Assembly: GCF_040126305.1 (NCBI RefSeq)
Contig: NZ_CP149510.1
Location: 45,001-109,000 of the forward strand
DNA from: Pararhizobium sp. A13
Lineage (GTDB): Bacteria > Pseudomonadota > Alphaproteobacteria > Rhizobiales > Rhizobiaceae
DNA length: 64,000 nucleotides
Reading direction: 5' to 3'
A program made the position numbers and the translations under genes. Below are positions 37,309 to 50,087 of the stretch, piece by piece (the stretch's first letter is position 1; the number at the start of each line of letters is the position of its first letter). The notes beneath the pieces were generated by a model. That model did no database searches. It was not told where the DNA came from and saw nothing but the letters and a program-made list of their open reading frames with translations.

Positions 37309-38073
37309 TTAAACTCCTGCACGCCGATAAGCGTAACGGTAGACGTCCCTGAAGCCGAAGTTGCGATAAAGGGCGATCGCTGCCTCGTTGCCGCTTTCGA
37401 CGGCGAGCCAAGCCGTTCGAGCGCCGCGCAGGCGGGCCCAGCGCAGCGAGGCGTTGACGATCGACGCGCCGACACCCTGTCGGCGGACGACTGGCGCGAC
37501 GGCGACCTGAAGAATTCCGGCGAGATCGTTGTCGTGAACCGCCAGCGAAACCGCGATCGGGCCATGTTCGGGCGCTTCAAACAGAAACAGGCCGCATTCC
37601 GGCTTGATGGCGTTGATGACATCGCTCAAGCCTGCCTTGCCCTGACCGTTCTCGCCGCAGATTTGCAGCCGGGCATCGACGAAGCGGCCGACATCGCGCA
37701 GCGGCAGGTGCTCGATCGCTTCCGTCGTGTCGTTCGGCGGAATATCGGCCATCATGACGATCGTCTCGGAAAACATCGGCCAGCCGGTCTCATCCATATG
37801 GGCAATCAGTTGCGGCGGCGTCAGCGGGGTCTGCCGCACGGTCAGCGGCCGGCCATACTCGGAAAAGCGCTTCGCCGCCTTTTCAAGCCGTGTTTCCAGA
37901 TCGCGGTAGTCGGACGGATCGAGCGGATTGACGGAATTCAGACGCCTGGAGTCATGCCCCGCCGTCAGGCGGATCAGCCAACTGCCGTCATAATGCACCG
38001 ATGTCGCCGGCCAGGCACGAAAGCCCACGGCTTCAAGCCGGCGAACATTCGGCAGATCGGCTTTCGAAATCAT
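37309..38073 (-). CDS. GNAT-family N-acetyltransferase
   Basis: 254 residues from ATG 38073; the frame is open to 38121, which would overlap argJ by 32 bases. The C-terminal GNAT domain has the acetyl-CoA loop VRRQGVGASIVNASLRWAR and the beta-bulge region NEAAIALYRNFGF. The N-terminal 110 residues are less conserved. It is placed between argJ and mutT on the same strand with short gaps. The acyl acceptor is unknown. Adjacency to argJ (another acetyl transferase) suggests only that they share a transcript. Confidence 0.88.
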   Translation of the reverse strand: MISKADLPNVRRLEAVGFRAWPATSVHYDGSWLIRLTAGHDSRRLNSVNPLDPSDYRDLETRLEKAAKRFSEYGRPLTVRQTPLTPPQLIAHMDETGWPMFSETIVMMADIPPNDTTEAIEHLPLRDVGRFVDARLQICGENGQGKAGLSDVINAIKPECGLFLFEAPEHGPIAVSLAVHDNDLAGILQVAVAPVVRRQGVGASIVNASLRWARLRGARTAWLAVESGNEAAIALYRNFGFRDVYRYAYRRAGV

Positions 38074-38089
38074 GTCCTGCACGTCAGTA

Positions 38090-39331
38090 TCAGCTCCGGT
38101 AGTCGCCGTTGATCTCGACATATTCCTTGGTCAGATCGCAAGTATAGACGGTCGCCTTGCCGGCGCCGAGACCGATCTCGACGCGGATGGCGATATCGTC
38201 TTCTTTCATCACGGCCGTTGCCGCGGCTTCCGAATAGGACGGGTCACGCTCGCCCTCGACTGCGACACGGACATCGCCGAACCAGATCGCCAGCCGATCG
38301 CGATCGGCCATTTCGCCGGACTTGCCGACGGCCATGACGACCCGACCCCAGTTTGCATCTTCACCCGCGACAGCGGTCTTGACGAGAGGAGAATTGGCGA
38401 TCGACAGCGCGATGCGCTTGGCAGCCTGATCACTTTCGGCGCCTTCGACCGTGACTGCGACCATCTTGCGGGCACCTTCGCCATCGCGCACCACCTGCAA
38501 GGCGAGGTCGCGCAGCAGGTCGTTCAACGCGGCGCGAAACCCTTCGAGCGCCGGATCGGCCGCGTCGGTGATCCGCTTCTGGCCATCCTTGCCGGCGGCA
38601 CCGGTGGCAAACAGCATCAGCGTATCGGAGGTGGAGGTATCGCTGTCGACCGTCACGGAGTTGAAGGTCGGGCCGGTGCCTTCCGACAGCAGCACCTGCA
38701 ATGCTTCCGACGCGATATCGGCATCGGTAACGACGAAAGAGAGCATGGTCGCCATATCCGGCGCGATCATGCCGGCGCCCTTGGCAATGCCGTTGATGGT
38801 GACCGTGACGCTGCCGATTTCGGCGCTGCGGGTGGAAACCTTCGGATAGGTGTCGGTCGTCATAATCGCCTTGGCGGCCTCGAACCAGAAATCGGCCTTC
38901 GCCTGACCCGTCATGTCGATCAGAACACCGGCGAATTTCGTCGCGTCGAGCGGTTCACCAATGACACCGGTGGAGGCAAGGAAGACGTCGCCGGTGGAGC
39001 AGCCGACGGCTTCCGCCGCGGATTGCGCCGTCAGTTCGGTCGCAGCCTTGCCCTTCTTGCCGGTGAAGGCGTTGGCATTGCCGGAATTGACGACGACGGC
39101 GCGGGCAACGCCGCCTGGCAGGTTGTGGCGGCAGAAATCGACCGGGGCCGAGGGGCAGCGCGACCGGGTAAAGACGCCTGCGACCGCGGCCGGCTCATCG
39201 AAGACCATCAGCAGCACATCGGTGCGGTTCTTGTACTTGATGCCGGCGGCGGCGGTTGCCATGCGCACACCGCGCACAGGCGGCATGTCTGCGAAGGATT
39301 TCGGGGCAAGCGGAGAAACGGAACCGGACAT
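38090..39331 (-). CDS. argJ: Bifunctional ornithine acetyltransferase/N-acetylglutamate synthase
   Basis: 413 residues. The self-cleavage and catalytic Thr is in STGVIGEPL (the usual A-T-G-V-I-G), and the C-terminus ends with the typical GDYRS-like acidic region. N-terminal [20 protein letters not shown] is characteristic. ArgJ moves the acetyl group from N-acetylornithine to glutamate, in the cyclic arginine pathway. ATG 39331 is favoured over ATG 39337. It is 16 bases upstream of the GNAT gene. Divergent from nothing; parvulin lies upstream on the same strand. Confidence 0.96.
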   Translation of the reverse strand: MSGSVSPLAPKSFADMPPVRGVRMATAAAGIKYKNRTDVLLMVFDEPAAVAGVFTRSRCPSAPVDFCRHNLPGGVARAVVVNSGNANAFTGKKGKAATELTAQSAAEAVGCSTGDVFLASTGVIGEPLDATKFAGVLIDMTGQAKADFWFEAAKAIMTTDTYPKVSTRSAEIGSVTVTINGIAKGAGMIAPDMATMLSFVVTDADIASEALQVLLSEGTGPTFNSVTVDSDTSTSDTLMLFATGAAGKDGQKRITDAADPALEGFRAALNDLLRDLALQVVRDGEGARKMVAVTVEGAESDQAAKRIALSIANSPLVKTAVAGEDANWGRVVMAVGKSGEMADRDRLAIWFGDVRVAVEGERDPSYSEAAATAVMKEDDIAIRVEIGLGAGKATVYTCDLTKEYVEINGDYRS

Positions 39332-39482
39332 GATCAAACCTGCTCAAACGTGACGGCCCGGCCTGCGGGCCCACAAACGAGATCCCGAAGAGCCTAAAGC
39401 CCCCGGGACCTGCGGAATTCGCATTGGATTTACATCAGAAAGACATGACCGCTCAAAGACGAGCGATCACGCCCCGATGTCA

Positions 39483-40343
39483 TCAGTTGGCGGTCTCGGC
39501 CTTATTGGCGTCGTCATAGGCCTTCTTGAGCGCCGGATCGGTGATATCGACACCGGTTTCCTTCTTGGCGGTCGTCAGGAGGGCGACATACTTGTCACGC
39601 ATAACGAGCTGCTTGACCTGCGGCTCGACCTGCTCCAGCGGTGGCGGAGCCTGCTTACGCTTGTCTTCGAGCAGGATGACATGGAAGCCGAACTGGGTCT
39701 TCACCGGCGCTTCCGTGTACTTGCCCTTTTCGAGCTTGAAGGCGGCTTCGGAGAATTCAGGAACCATGCGATCCTTGGTGAAATAACCGAGATCGCCGCC
39801 GTCGGCCTTGTTCGGGTCGGTCGATTTTTCCTTGGCAAGCGTCGCGAAATCCTTGCCGCCGTCGAGATCCTTGATGATCGCCTTGGCTTCGTCCTCGGTC
39901 TTCACCAAGATATGGCGGGCCTTGACCTCTTCCTGCGGCGTGATCTTGGCGATTTCAGCGTCGTAGCGTGCCTTGACCTCCTCGGGCTTCACGGCATCGA
40001 CGACATGCTTCTTGAAGAAGGCGTTATGCAGTTCGCGGTCGGTCAGGTAGGCGATGCGCTGCTTGAAGGCTGCATCATCCTGCAGTCCTTCCTTGGCGGC
40101 ATCCTTGGCAAGCAGCTTGACATCGATCAGACCCGAAAGGGCTGCGGCACGCTTCTGATCGTCCGGCAACTGGGCGAGCTGCGGATCGAGACCGATAATG
40201 GCGAAGTCGAGTTCCGACTTGTGGATCTCCACGTCGCCGACCTTGGCGATCACCGGATCGGCGGCATCCTGCGCGGTTGCCGGCGCCTGGGCAGCCAGGA
40301 CAGCGATCAGAGCAACCGCTGCAAGCATCTTGTATTTCAACAT
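39483..40343 (-). CDS. Parvulin-type peptidyl-prolyl isomerase (PrsA/SurA-like)
   Basis: 286 residues from ATG 40343, preceded by GGAAGGTACGAGG. A signal peptide MLKYKMLAAVALIAVLAAQA with a cleavage site near ATAQ predicts export to the periplasm. The PpiC domain is ARHILVKTEDEAKAIIKDLD, KSTDPNKADGGDLGYFTKDR and TQFGFHVILLED. Such proteins help outer-membrane proteins fold. Divergent from secA; the shared 234-base gap is the promoter region of both secretion-related genes. Confidence 0.93.
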   Translation of the reverse strand: MLKYKMLAAVALIAVLAAQAPATAQDAADPVIAKVGDVEIHKSELDFAIIGLDPQLAQLPDDQKRAAALSGLIDVKLLAKDAAKEGLQDDAAFKQRIAYLTDRELHNAFFKKHVVDAVKPEEVKARYDAEIAKITPQEEVKARHILVKTEDEAKAIIKDLDGGKDFATLAKEKSTDPNKADGGDLGYFTKDRMVPEFSEAAFKLEKGKYTEAPVKTQFGFHVILLEDKRKQAPPPLEQVEPQVKQLVMRDKYVALLTTAKKETGVDITDPALKKAYDDANKAETAN

Positions 40344-40577
40344 CCTCGTACCTTCCACCTGTGGTATCCGGAACCGTGGTCACGGCCGGCCTGAAAAACG
40401 TTCCACATCATCAGATTGTGGCCGTTCTGTAGCCTTGGCGCGCCTCAACTCCCGTTGACATAATTCGACCCCCCTCTTATCTGTCACGCAACCTCGCGTC
40501 CAGAACAGTTCCGGGCGTTTCATAGTATTTCGCGGAAATTCCCCCGCGTTGGCGACATACAGGAAAGGACCATTCTT

Positions 40578-43289
<2,712 letters not shown>

Positions 43290-43335
43290 AAGCCGAGAAC
43301 TTGATTTTATAAGCGATGTCGCTTATTTCTGGAGT

Positions 43336-43376
43336 GGCAGGCGGGATTGCAGTCCCGCCTGCCTATTCGCTTATTT
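43336..43376 (+). terminator. Terminator after secA
   Basis: GGCAGGCGGGA and TCCCGCCTGCC form a perfect 11-bp stem around TTGCAG, with TATTCGCTTATTTT after it, 46 bases past the stop of secA. Confidence 0.75.
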
Positions 43377-43385
43377 TACGAGGTT

Positions 43386-43422
43386 AACCCGGACGGCAAT
43401 TGACCAGCCCGCCCGGGTTTTT
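43386..43422 (+). terminator. Second terminator candidate
   Basis: AACCCGG pairs with CCGGGTT around a 20-base loop and TTTTTCG follows. It is 50 bases after the first. The remaining 43423-43692 holds a minus-strand frame of 88 residues (43441-43707) without recognisable domain, so I left it out. Confidence 0.6.
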
Positions 43423-43692
43423 CGTACCATAAGCGTGATGCTAAATGGTTTTGGCCACATAGATCACCTCCAGTTTCGACAGCAAGGCCATTGCCTCAGC
43501 CGGGAAGCCCGACTTCCCAGTTGCACAGGCTGGTTTCACGCACGCTGCTTCTGCCCCCCGAATGCAACCGACAATAGCATATCGATTGTCGTTGTCAGCA
43601 GCGCCGCCGCGGTCTTGTTCTCCACCCTTTGTTAACGCTGCTCTGGCAAGACTGGCATCCTGTTTTGCGTAGTTTCGGGTACTCCCTTGTTC

Positions 43693-45114
43693 ATGGCAGC
43701 GTGTCAAACGGCTGGACGACTATTGCCGACCACATTGCGGGGCTGGCTGTCGCCGCTGCTTGAAATGCTCGAACCGGTCCTGACGAGCAATGATCCCAAG
43801 CACCTTGCCCAGCGCATGGCGCTCGTCGCCTTTGCCATCCGCGTCGTCAGCGCCGCCATAGCCTTCGTTTCGCAGATCATCCTCGCCCGCCTCATGGGCG
43901 AGTTCGAATACGGCATCTTCGTCTTCGTCTGGGTGCTGGTGGTGCTGTTCGGCAATCTCTCTTGCCTCGGGTTCCACACGGCGATCATCCGCTTCCTGCC
44001 GCAATACCACGCCCGTGACGCGCTGCCGGAAATCCGCGGGCTGACAACGACGGTGCGCATCTTTGCGCTGGTCTCGGCGACAGGGCTCGCGGCCGTCGGC
44101 ATTGGCGGGCTCTGGCTGTTTGGCGACCGTGTCAACGGCTACTATCTCGTGCCGCTCTATCTCGGCATCTTCACGCTGCCGATGATCGCCCTTGGCGATG
44201 TGATGGACGGGACGTCGCGCGCCCATAGCTGGGCGGTTTCGGCACTGAGCCCGACCTATATCGTCCGGCCCCTGCTCATCCTCGGCCTGATGCTGCTTGC
44301 CGTGGCAATCGGTGAGGCGCACACCGCGCAGACCGCGATGATCGCCGCCATGGCCGCCACCTATCTCACCAGCGTCACCCAGTTCTTCATTCTGACCTGG
44401 CGGCTGCGCAGGCGCTACCTCACAGGGCCGCGCCGGATCGAATTCAGCACCTGGATCCGCGTCGCAGTGCCGATCTTCCTGATCGAGGGGTTCGGCTTCA
44501 TGCTGACCAATTCCGACGTCGTCATCGTCGGTCTCTATCTCGATCCGGAAAGTGTGGCGATCTACTTTGCCGCGGCGAAGACGATGGCGCTGGTGCATTT
44601 CGTCATGTTCTCCGTCAAGGCGGCCGCGGCTCCCCGCTTTTCCGCGGCCATGGCCAGTCCGGATCGCCAGCAACTGGCTGTCATCGCCGTCGAAAGTGCC
44701 AAATGGTCCTTCTGGCCGTCGCTCGGCGTCGGCGGCATGGTGCTTGTTTGCGGCACCTTTCTGCTGTCGCTGTTCGGCCCCGCCTTCATCTCCGGCTATC
44801 CGCTGATGGCGATCCTGTTTGCAGGCATCATGGCCAAGGCACTGGTCGGCCCGGCCGAAGCCTTTCTTACCATGGCCGGTCGGCAGACACTGTGCGTCGC
44901 CCTCTATGCCGGCGCCCTCGTTGCCAATTTGCTGCTCAACGTCACGTTGATCCCGATGTTCGGCCTGACAGGTGCAGCTTTCGCCACGACGGGCGCAATG
45001 GTCGTCGAGGCCATCCTTCTTCATGTCGCGGTTCGTCGCACCTTCGGCATCGTTCTCTTCGCCTTCGCCGATCCGCACGCCAGAACCATCAAAGCAGAGG
45101 CCAGCAGACCATGA
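43693..45114 (+). CDS. Polysaccharide flippase of the Wzx/MATE-like (MVF) superfamily
   Basis: 473 residues, about twelve to fourteen hydrophobic segments. The start ARLMGEFEYGIFVFVWVLV and the RLRRRYLTGPRR loop are characteristic of polysaccharide transport proteins of the oligosaccharide flippase type. The start is unsettled: ATG 43693 or a TTG two codons earlier; no ribosome site is strong. It overlaps the next gene by ATGA. Such flippases move undecaprenyl-linked oligosaccharide across the inner membrane, but there is no glycosyltransferase in the window, so the substrate is unknown. Confidence 0.85.
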   Translation: MAACQTAGRLLPTTLRGWLSPLLEMLEPVLTSNDPKHLAQRMALVAFAIRVVSAAIAFVSQIILARLMGEFEYGIFVFVWVLVVLFGNLSCLGFHTAIIRFLPQYHARDALPEIRGLTTTVRIFALVSATGLAAVGIGGLWLFGDRVNGYYLVPLYLGIFTLPMIALGDVMDGTSRAHSWAVSALSPTYIVRPLLILGLMLLAVAIGEAHTAQTAMIAAMAATYLTSVTQFFILTWRLRRRYLTGPRRIEFSTWIRVAVPIFLIEGFGFMLTNSDVVIVGLYLDPESVAIYFAAAKTMALVHFVMFSVKAAAAPRFSAAMASPDRQQLAVIAVESAKWSFWPSLGVGGMVLVCGTFLLSLFGPAFISGYPLMAILFAGIMAKALVGPAEAFLTMAGRQTLCVALYAGALVANLLLNVTLIPMFGLTGAAFATTGAMVVEAILLHVAVRRTFGIVLFAFADPHARTIKAEASRP

Positions 45115-46394
45115 CCGGCAACCAGCACATTCCGGACGATGCCAACAGCCGGTCGGCGCGCATTCTCGGCGGCCTGGTGCCGCCAACGCCCGATCGTCCG
45201 ATCGCCGAAAACACCATCGCCATCGGCCGCCCCGGCAGGCAGCTCTGCCTCTATCCGGCGCGCCAGGGCTATGAGCTTCAGACGGAACTCGATTTCCTCT
45301 CCAACCGGGCGATGGAGCCGAATGTCTTCTTTACCGGCCGCTTCCTCGCGCCCGCCATGCCGCGCCTGGAAGACCGCATCATCCGCCTGGCGCTGATCCG
45401 CGACAATGACGAGCGTCGCAGCCGCATCCGCTTCCTGATGCCGTTCTCGATCGAGAAGCCGGGCTTCTCGATCGGCGCGCCGATCATCCGCGCCTGGTCC
45501 AATCCGTTCGGGCCGCTCGGTGTGCCGCTGCTCGATGCCGAAGAGGCGGCGGAAACCATCGACAATCTTTATGAGGCCTTGGCCAGCCCTTCAGCTGGCC
45601 TGCCCGGCGTGCTCGTGCTTCCCGATGTCCGCCTGAAGGGCAAGTTCGCCCAGCTCGCCCGCGCCGTCGCCATCGGCCGCAACCTTCCGTTGACTGAAAC
45701 CGACACCTTTACCCGGCCGATGCTGGAAAGCCTGCAGGACGGGCAGACCTATCTGCGGCACGCGATCCGCCCGGCGCATTTCCGCGAGCTGCGCCGGCAG
45801 TGGAATCACCTGGAAGCACTCGGCAGCGTTTCCTACAGTGTCGCCCGCCAGCCAGCCGATATCCGCCTGCGCATGGAGGAGTTCCTGGCGCTGGAAGCGA
45901 GCGGCTGGAAGGGCAGCCAGGGCACGGCCATGGTGCTCGACCGCTACCGCGCCGCCTTTGCCCGCGAGGCGATCACCAACCTGGCCGAAGCCGATAGCGT
46001 GCGCATCCACACGCTCGACCTCGACGGGGCTGCAATCGCCTCGATGATCGTCTTCATGATGGCCGGCGAGGCCTATACCTGGAAGACGGCCTATGATGAG
46101 CGCTATGCGAAATATTCGCCCGGCAAGCTGCTGATGGCCGAACTGACCGAATGGCATCTCGACGACGCCAACATCACGCGTTCGGACAGCTGCGCAACGC
46201 CCGATCATCCGGTGATGAGCCGCTTCTGGGAGGAACGGGAGGAGATGGGTACGCTGGTGATCGGCCTTGCCCAGAACCGCGACCGCGATGTGCGCCAGGT
46301 CGCAGCCCAGCTCCATCTCTATCGCAACACCCGCAACATGGCGCGGCTGCTGCGCGACAAGATCAGGTCGCTGGCCCCTCGGCGTTCGAAATAG
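45111..46394 (+). CDS. CelD-like GNAT/FemAB-type acetyltransferase
   Basis: 427 residues, start coupled to the flippase stop (ATGA). The C-terminal half is a FemAB/CelD-like GNAT fold: GSVSYSVARQPADIRLRMEE, ALEASGWKGSQGTAMV and AGEAYTWKTAYDERYAKYSPG with the loop LLMAELTEWHLDD. This domain is found in CelD, of the rhizobial cellulose gene set, and in other exopolysaccharide enzymes. Its pairing with a flippase supports acylation of an extracellular polysaccharide precursor. The acceptor is unknown. Ends tail-to-tail with the acyl-CoA synthetase. Confidence 0.8.
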   Translation: MTGNQHIPDDANSRSARILGGLVPPTPDRPIAENTIAIGRPGRQLCLYPARQGYELQTELDFLSNRAMEPNVFFTGRFLAPAMPRLEDRIIRLALIRDNDERRSRIRFLMPFSIEKPGFSIGAPIIRAWSNPFGPLGVPLLDAEEAAETIDNLYEALASPSAGLPGVLVLPDVRLKGKFAQLARAVAIGRNLPLTETDTFTRPMLESLQDGQTYLRHAIRPAHFRELRRQWNHLEALGSVSYSVARQPADIRLRMEEFLALEASGWKGSQGTAMVLDRYRAAFAREAITNLAEADSVRIHTLDLDGAAIASMIVFMMAGEAYTWKTAYDERYAKYSPGKLLMAELTEWHLDDANITRSDSCATPDHPVMSRFWEEREEMGTLVIGLAQNRDRDVRQVAAQLHLYRNTRNMARLLRDKIRSLAPRRSK

Positions 46395-48023
46395 TCACGC
46401 TTCCGCAGTCGCCCGGTCGCGCAGGATGCGGCGGATGACTTTGCCGGAGGTGGTCAGCGGCAGGCTATCGAGGAATTCGATCTCACGCGGATATTCGTGC
46501 ATCGACAGCCGTGTCTTGACCCAATCGCGGATATCGGCGGCAAGCTCCGCGCTTGCCGCATGCCCGGGCTTCAGCACCACGTAGGCCTTGACGATTTCGG
46601 TACGCACCGGGTCGGGCTTGCCGATCGCGGCTGCGAGCTGGACGGCCGGGTGGCCGGCCAGGCAGTCCTCGATCTCACCGGGACCGATACGATAGCCAGA
46701 CGAGGTGATAACATCGTCGTCGCGCCCGAAGAAGGTGATGTAGCCCTCCTCGTCCTGGACGCCCTGGTCGCCGGTCGTCATCCAGTCGCCGATGAATTTT
46801 TGAGCCGTCGCCGCGTCGTTGCGCCAATAACCGAGGAACATCACCGGATCGGGCCGGCGCACCGCAACCTGACCGACGGTGCCGGCGGGAAGCTCCCTGC
46901 CCTCCGCGTCGATGATCGCAACGTCATGGCCCGGCGCCGCCTTGCCCATCGAGCCGGGTTTGAGCACGCCGAGATTGGCAGCCGACGACAGGACGATATT
47001 GCATTCGGTCTGACCGTAGAACTCGTTGACCGGCACGCCGAAAGCGTCGCTCGCCTGCTGCCAGGTTTCGCGCCCGAGCGATTCCCCGGCTGAGCCGATG
47101 GTGCGCAGGTTGAGCCTGTAGAGAGAGCGGGGATTTTCGACCGCCTTCATCAGCCGCAAGGCCGTCGGCGGGATGAAGACGTTACGAACGTCCATCTCCT
47201 CCAGAATGCGGAAGGCCATGTGCGGATCGAACTTCTGGCCGGGCGACGACACGACGGGAACACCAAGCAGAAGCGACGGCAGCAGCGCATTCAAGAGCCC
47301 GCCTGCCCAGGCCCAGTCGGCCGGCGTCCACATCCGGTCGCCCGGCTGCGGCAGGAAAGCGTGATGGAACTGGAAGCCGGGGATATGGCCAAGCAGAACA
47401 CGATGGCCATGCAGCGCGCCCTTCGGCGGCCCGGTCGTGCCGGAAGTGTAGATCATCATCGCCGGATCGTCCGGCGTCGTGTCGGCAGCGACGAAAACCG
47501 GTGCATGACCTTCCGCCAGCGCGGCAAAGGCGATGGTTTCCGGCGCGTTGGCATCGACAAGCACGACGCTTTTCAGGTCCGGAAGGCGCGGGCGGATGGC
47601 CGCGATCTTTTCCAGGCCGAAGCGATTGGTGACGATGGCGGCTGCACCTGCATCGCGCAACCGGTATTCGAGCGCCTCGACCCCGAACAGCAGCGCCAGC
47701 GGCAGGGCGATTGCGCCGAGCTTGTAGATACCGGCATGGGCGATGGCCGTTTCGAAGCTTTGCGGCAAAAGGATCGCGACGCGGTCTCCCGGCACGATGC
47801 CCTCAGCCTGAAGCCCATGGGCGAATGAGGATGACCGCGCAGCAAAGGCGCCGTAGGTCAGCGACGCGTGCGCCCCGTCGGGACTGAAATGCTGCAGACA
47901 GACGCGCTCCGGCTCACGCTGTGCCCAGACATCGCTGACGGCGGTGCCGATATTGAATTTTTCCGGAATCTGCCAACGGAAGTCCCGCCGCAGGTTCTCA
48001 TAGGTATCGCTGATCGGAAGCAT
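46395..48023 (-). CDS. AMP-dependent acyl-CoA synthetase (ANL superfamily)
   Basis: 542 residues from ATG 48023. Motifs: P-loop MIYTSGTTGPPKGALHGH, GQTECNIVLSSA, TGDQGVQDEEGYITFFGRDDD, VITSSGYRIGPGEIE and C-terminal LPLTTSGKVIRRILR with the catalytic Lys. This is a medium-chain or acetyl-type acyl-CoA synthetase. The chain length is not predictable. The frame opens with GTG 48056, but MLPISDTYENLRRDFRW is the likely N-terminus. It stands alone, convergent with the flippase pair and divergent from the RTX gene. Confidence 0.92.
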   Translation of the reverse strand: MLPISDTYENLRRDFRWQIPEKFNIGTAVSDVWAQREPERVCLQHFSPDGAHASLTYGAFAARSSSFAHGLQAEGIVPGDRVAILLPQSFETAIAHAGIYKLGAIALPLALLFGVEALEYRLRDAGAAAIVTNRFGLEKIAAIRPRLPDLKSVVLVDANAPETIAFAALAEGHAPVFVAADTTPDDPAMMIYTSGTTGPPKGALHGHRVLLGHIPGFQFHHAFLPQPGDRMWTPADWAWAGGLLNALLPSLLLGVPVVSSPGQKFDPHMAFRILEEMDVRNVFIPPTALRLMKAVENPRSLYRLNLRTIGSAGESLGRETWQQASDAFGVPVNEFYGQTECNIVLSSAANLGVLKPGSMGKAAPGHDVAIIDAEGRELPAGTVGQVAVRRPDPVMFLGYWRNDAATAQKFIGDWMTTGDQGVQDEEGYITFFGRDDDVITSSGYRIGPGEIEDCLAGHPAVQLAAAIGKPDPVRTEIVKAYVVLKPGHAASAELAADIRDWVKTRLSMHEYPREIEFLDSLPLTTSGKVIRRILRDRATAEA

Positions 48024-48185
48024 GAGCCCGCCGGAAGATGTGTTGTTGCGACGCACCTAACACTTCTGTGGGAGGGACTTCAACTCTGGACGTAGCGCCG
48101 GCGCTAGGTGTGCGACTTTACCGCGATAATATTATGAAATACTAATTTAGGAAAATTATCTAAGTTTTGGCGGGAGGATATTTAC

Positions 48186-49499
48186 GTGGCTACTTTCACA
48201 TCGTTTTTCCCAGGTGGAATATATCCGGATCATTATAGCCCCCCGCTGCCGGGTTTCGACTACATGCCATTTTTCGAGGAAATTGTTAACGCCAATGATG
48301 CAGTCCGGGGCACGACGACATCGACGGCCATCCACTACGACCTTTCGAACGGATTGAAACTGAAACTGATCGGCACCGGCTTCGCGTTTGATTCCAGCGG
48401 TGAGCCAACCGGCGGGACGATTACTGCCATCGCGGTCTACCTCAACGACGGCACCACGAGGATGCAGGTGCTGACGGGATTGAATATCCTGCTCAAGACG
48501 TTCTCCGATGCCGTCGATGTCTCCACCCCGCATGAGATCGCGCAATTCCTGATGAGTGGAAACGACACCCTGAAAGGCAGCGCCGGCGAGCAGGACCTGA
48601 ACGGATATGGCGGCAACGACAAGTTCATCGGCGGCTCTGGCAACGACTTCGTGCACGGCGGCGAAGGCAAGGACACCTATGACGGCAATGGCGGCAGTTT
48701 CGACACTCTCAATTTCGATGACGCCTATTGGACACCGTCGGCATTTCGCGGCATCAATCTGGATGCAAGCACCGGAAAAGTCATCGACCCGTGGGGTAAC
48801 ACCGAGACGTTCACGCAGTTCGAACAGTTTCGCGGAACCCAGTTCGCCGATATCTTCAAAGGCTCCGGCGTCAGCGAAGTCTTCATGGGGCTCGGCGGGA
48901 GCGATAAGATCAACGGCGGCGGCGGTTCCGATACGGTGCTGTATCATCGCGACGACCGGCGCGGCGGCACAGGCGGCGTAACCGTAAATCTTCAGACGGG
49001 CAAGGCGATCGACGGCTTCGGAAAAATCGACACGCTGACCAGCATCGAAAGCGCACGCACCGGCAATGCGGCAGACAAGCTGACAGGCAATTCGGCGGCG
49101 AACTTCTTGAGATCAGGCGAAGGAAATGATTTTCTCGCCGGTGGATTGGGCAACGATCTCTTGCGCGGCGAAGGCGGCAAGGACACCTTTTTCTTCAATA
49201 CCAAGCTCAACAAATTTACCAATGTCGATTTGATCCAGGATTTTAACGTCGTCGACGACACGATACGCCTCGAGAATGCGATCTTCACGGAAATAACTGG
49301 CACCCGGACGCTGACATCGGCGCAATTTTACAAAAGCGCGGCGGGCGTCGCTCATGACGGGTCTGACCACATCATCTATGAGACCGATACCGGAAAACTG
49401 TTCTACGACAGCAATGGCAATGCCGCCGGAGGCTCCGTGCATTTTGCGACGATCAGCACGAACCTTGCCCTGACGGCCGCCGACTTCTTCATCGTTTGA
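48186..49499 (+). CDS. RTX calcium-binding repeat protein, type I secreted
   Basis: 437 residues, starting at GTG 48186 with GGAGG eight bases upstream. There is no N-terminal signal peptide. Residues 1-120 have no recognised domain. Three blocks of Gly-Asp nonapeptide repeats follow: around 124-167 (GGNDKFIGGSGNDFVHGGEG), 236-250 and 310-335 (GEGNDFLAGGLGNDLLRGEG). The end, SAQFYKS..ALTAADFFIV, is the hydrophobic type I export signal. No ABC/MFP/TolC genes are near. The N-terminal part has no catalytic motif, so an adhesin, biofilm or matrix role is as likely as enzymatic activity. Confidence 0.9.
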   Translation: MATFTSFFPGGIYPDHYSPPLPGFDYMPFFEEIVNANDAVRGTTTSTAIHYDLSNGLKLKLIGTGFAFDSSGEPTGGTITAIAVYLNDGTTRMQVLTGLNILLKTFSDAVDVSTPHEIAQFLMSGNDTLKGSAGEQDLNGYGGNDKFIGGSGNDFVHGGEGKDTYDGNGGSFDTLNFDDAYWTPSAFRGINLDASTGKVIDPWGNTETFTQFEQFRGTQFADIFKGSGVSEVFMGLGGSDKINGGGGSDTVLYHRDDRRGGTGGVTVNLQTGKAIDGFGKIDTLTSIESARTGNAADKLTGNSAANFLRSGEGNDFLAGGLGNDLLRGEGGKDTFFFNTKLNKFTNVDLIQDFNVVDDTIRLENAIFTEITGTRTLTSAQFYKSAAGVAHDGSDHIIYETDTGKLFYDSNGNAAGGSVHFATISTNLALTAADFFIV

Positions 49500-49600
49500 C
49501 GATCACACACGCGGTCCTCGCGCCCGAAAGCTGAATGCACTGCCGACATGGTACGTTCGGCCGCGCTGATGCGATATACCGTCAGCGCTTTAGAGCCGTC

Positions 49601-49825
49601 CTACGAAGCGAAGACCACCTCGCGGCCGTGCCGATCGCTCAGCGCCTCGAGAATTTCATCCTGCGTCGTGTAGCCTGCAAAGAACAGGTCGATGACCGCG
49701 CCAGCGGCACTGACGCCCTCCTGGCTGCGCAGGTGAATGCTTCGTTCCGCACACCAGGAGAACAGGGCACCGGAAAGCGCTTCAACATCATCGAAAACCA
49801 CGCCGGACGTAGCAGACTGGGACAT
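49601..49825 (-). CDS. Hypothetical small protein
   Basis: 74 residues from ATG 49825, preceded by GGAG and seven bases. Helical, with SALFSWCAERSIHLRSQEG and ILEALSDRHGREVV; no domain, signal or membrane segment is recognised. The frame extends to 49879 but that part reads as spacer. It ends 101 bases from the RTX gene stop, convergent. Confidence 0.6.
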   Translation of the reverse strand: MSQSATSGVVFDDVEALSGALFSWCAERSIHLRSQEGVSAAGAVIDLFFAGYTTQDEILEALSDRHGREVVFAS

Positions 49826-50087
49826 GTTCGATCTCCATGTGCCGATTGGGGACTGATTTGCCTCAGACTGAGCATCCATAAGACGTTTTGCAATAACGAT
49901 GCAGAGTGGCGGTTAACAGCCTGCTGGACCTGTGTTGAATTGGGGCAATTGGCTCAGAGTATCCACTGCGTGCACGCCTACTGATTGTATTTAGGCTAAG
50001 CAAGTTGCGCCTTGCGCGCACCAAGCGAACGCCGCTTTCCCCACGCGATTCCGTAGACGCCGCAAGGCACCTACCTTCCATGCCGCC

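Noticed and set aside
43441..43707. 88-residue minus-strand frame between secA and the flippase gene
   Set aside because: No ribosome-binding site, and it overlaps the flippase start; kept out for lack of support.
43720..45186. 488-codon frame opposite the flippase gene
   Set aside because: Low-complexity, His/Asp/Arg-rich shadow without a family match; the flippase frame has clear membrane helices.
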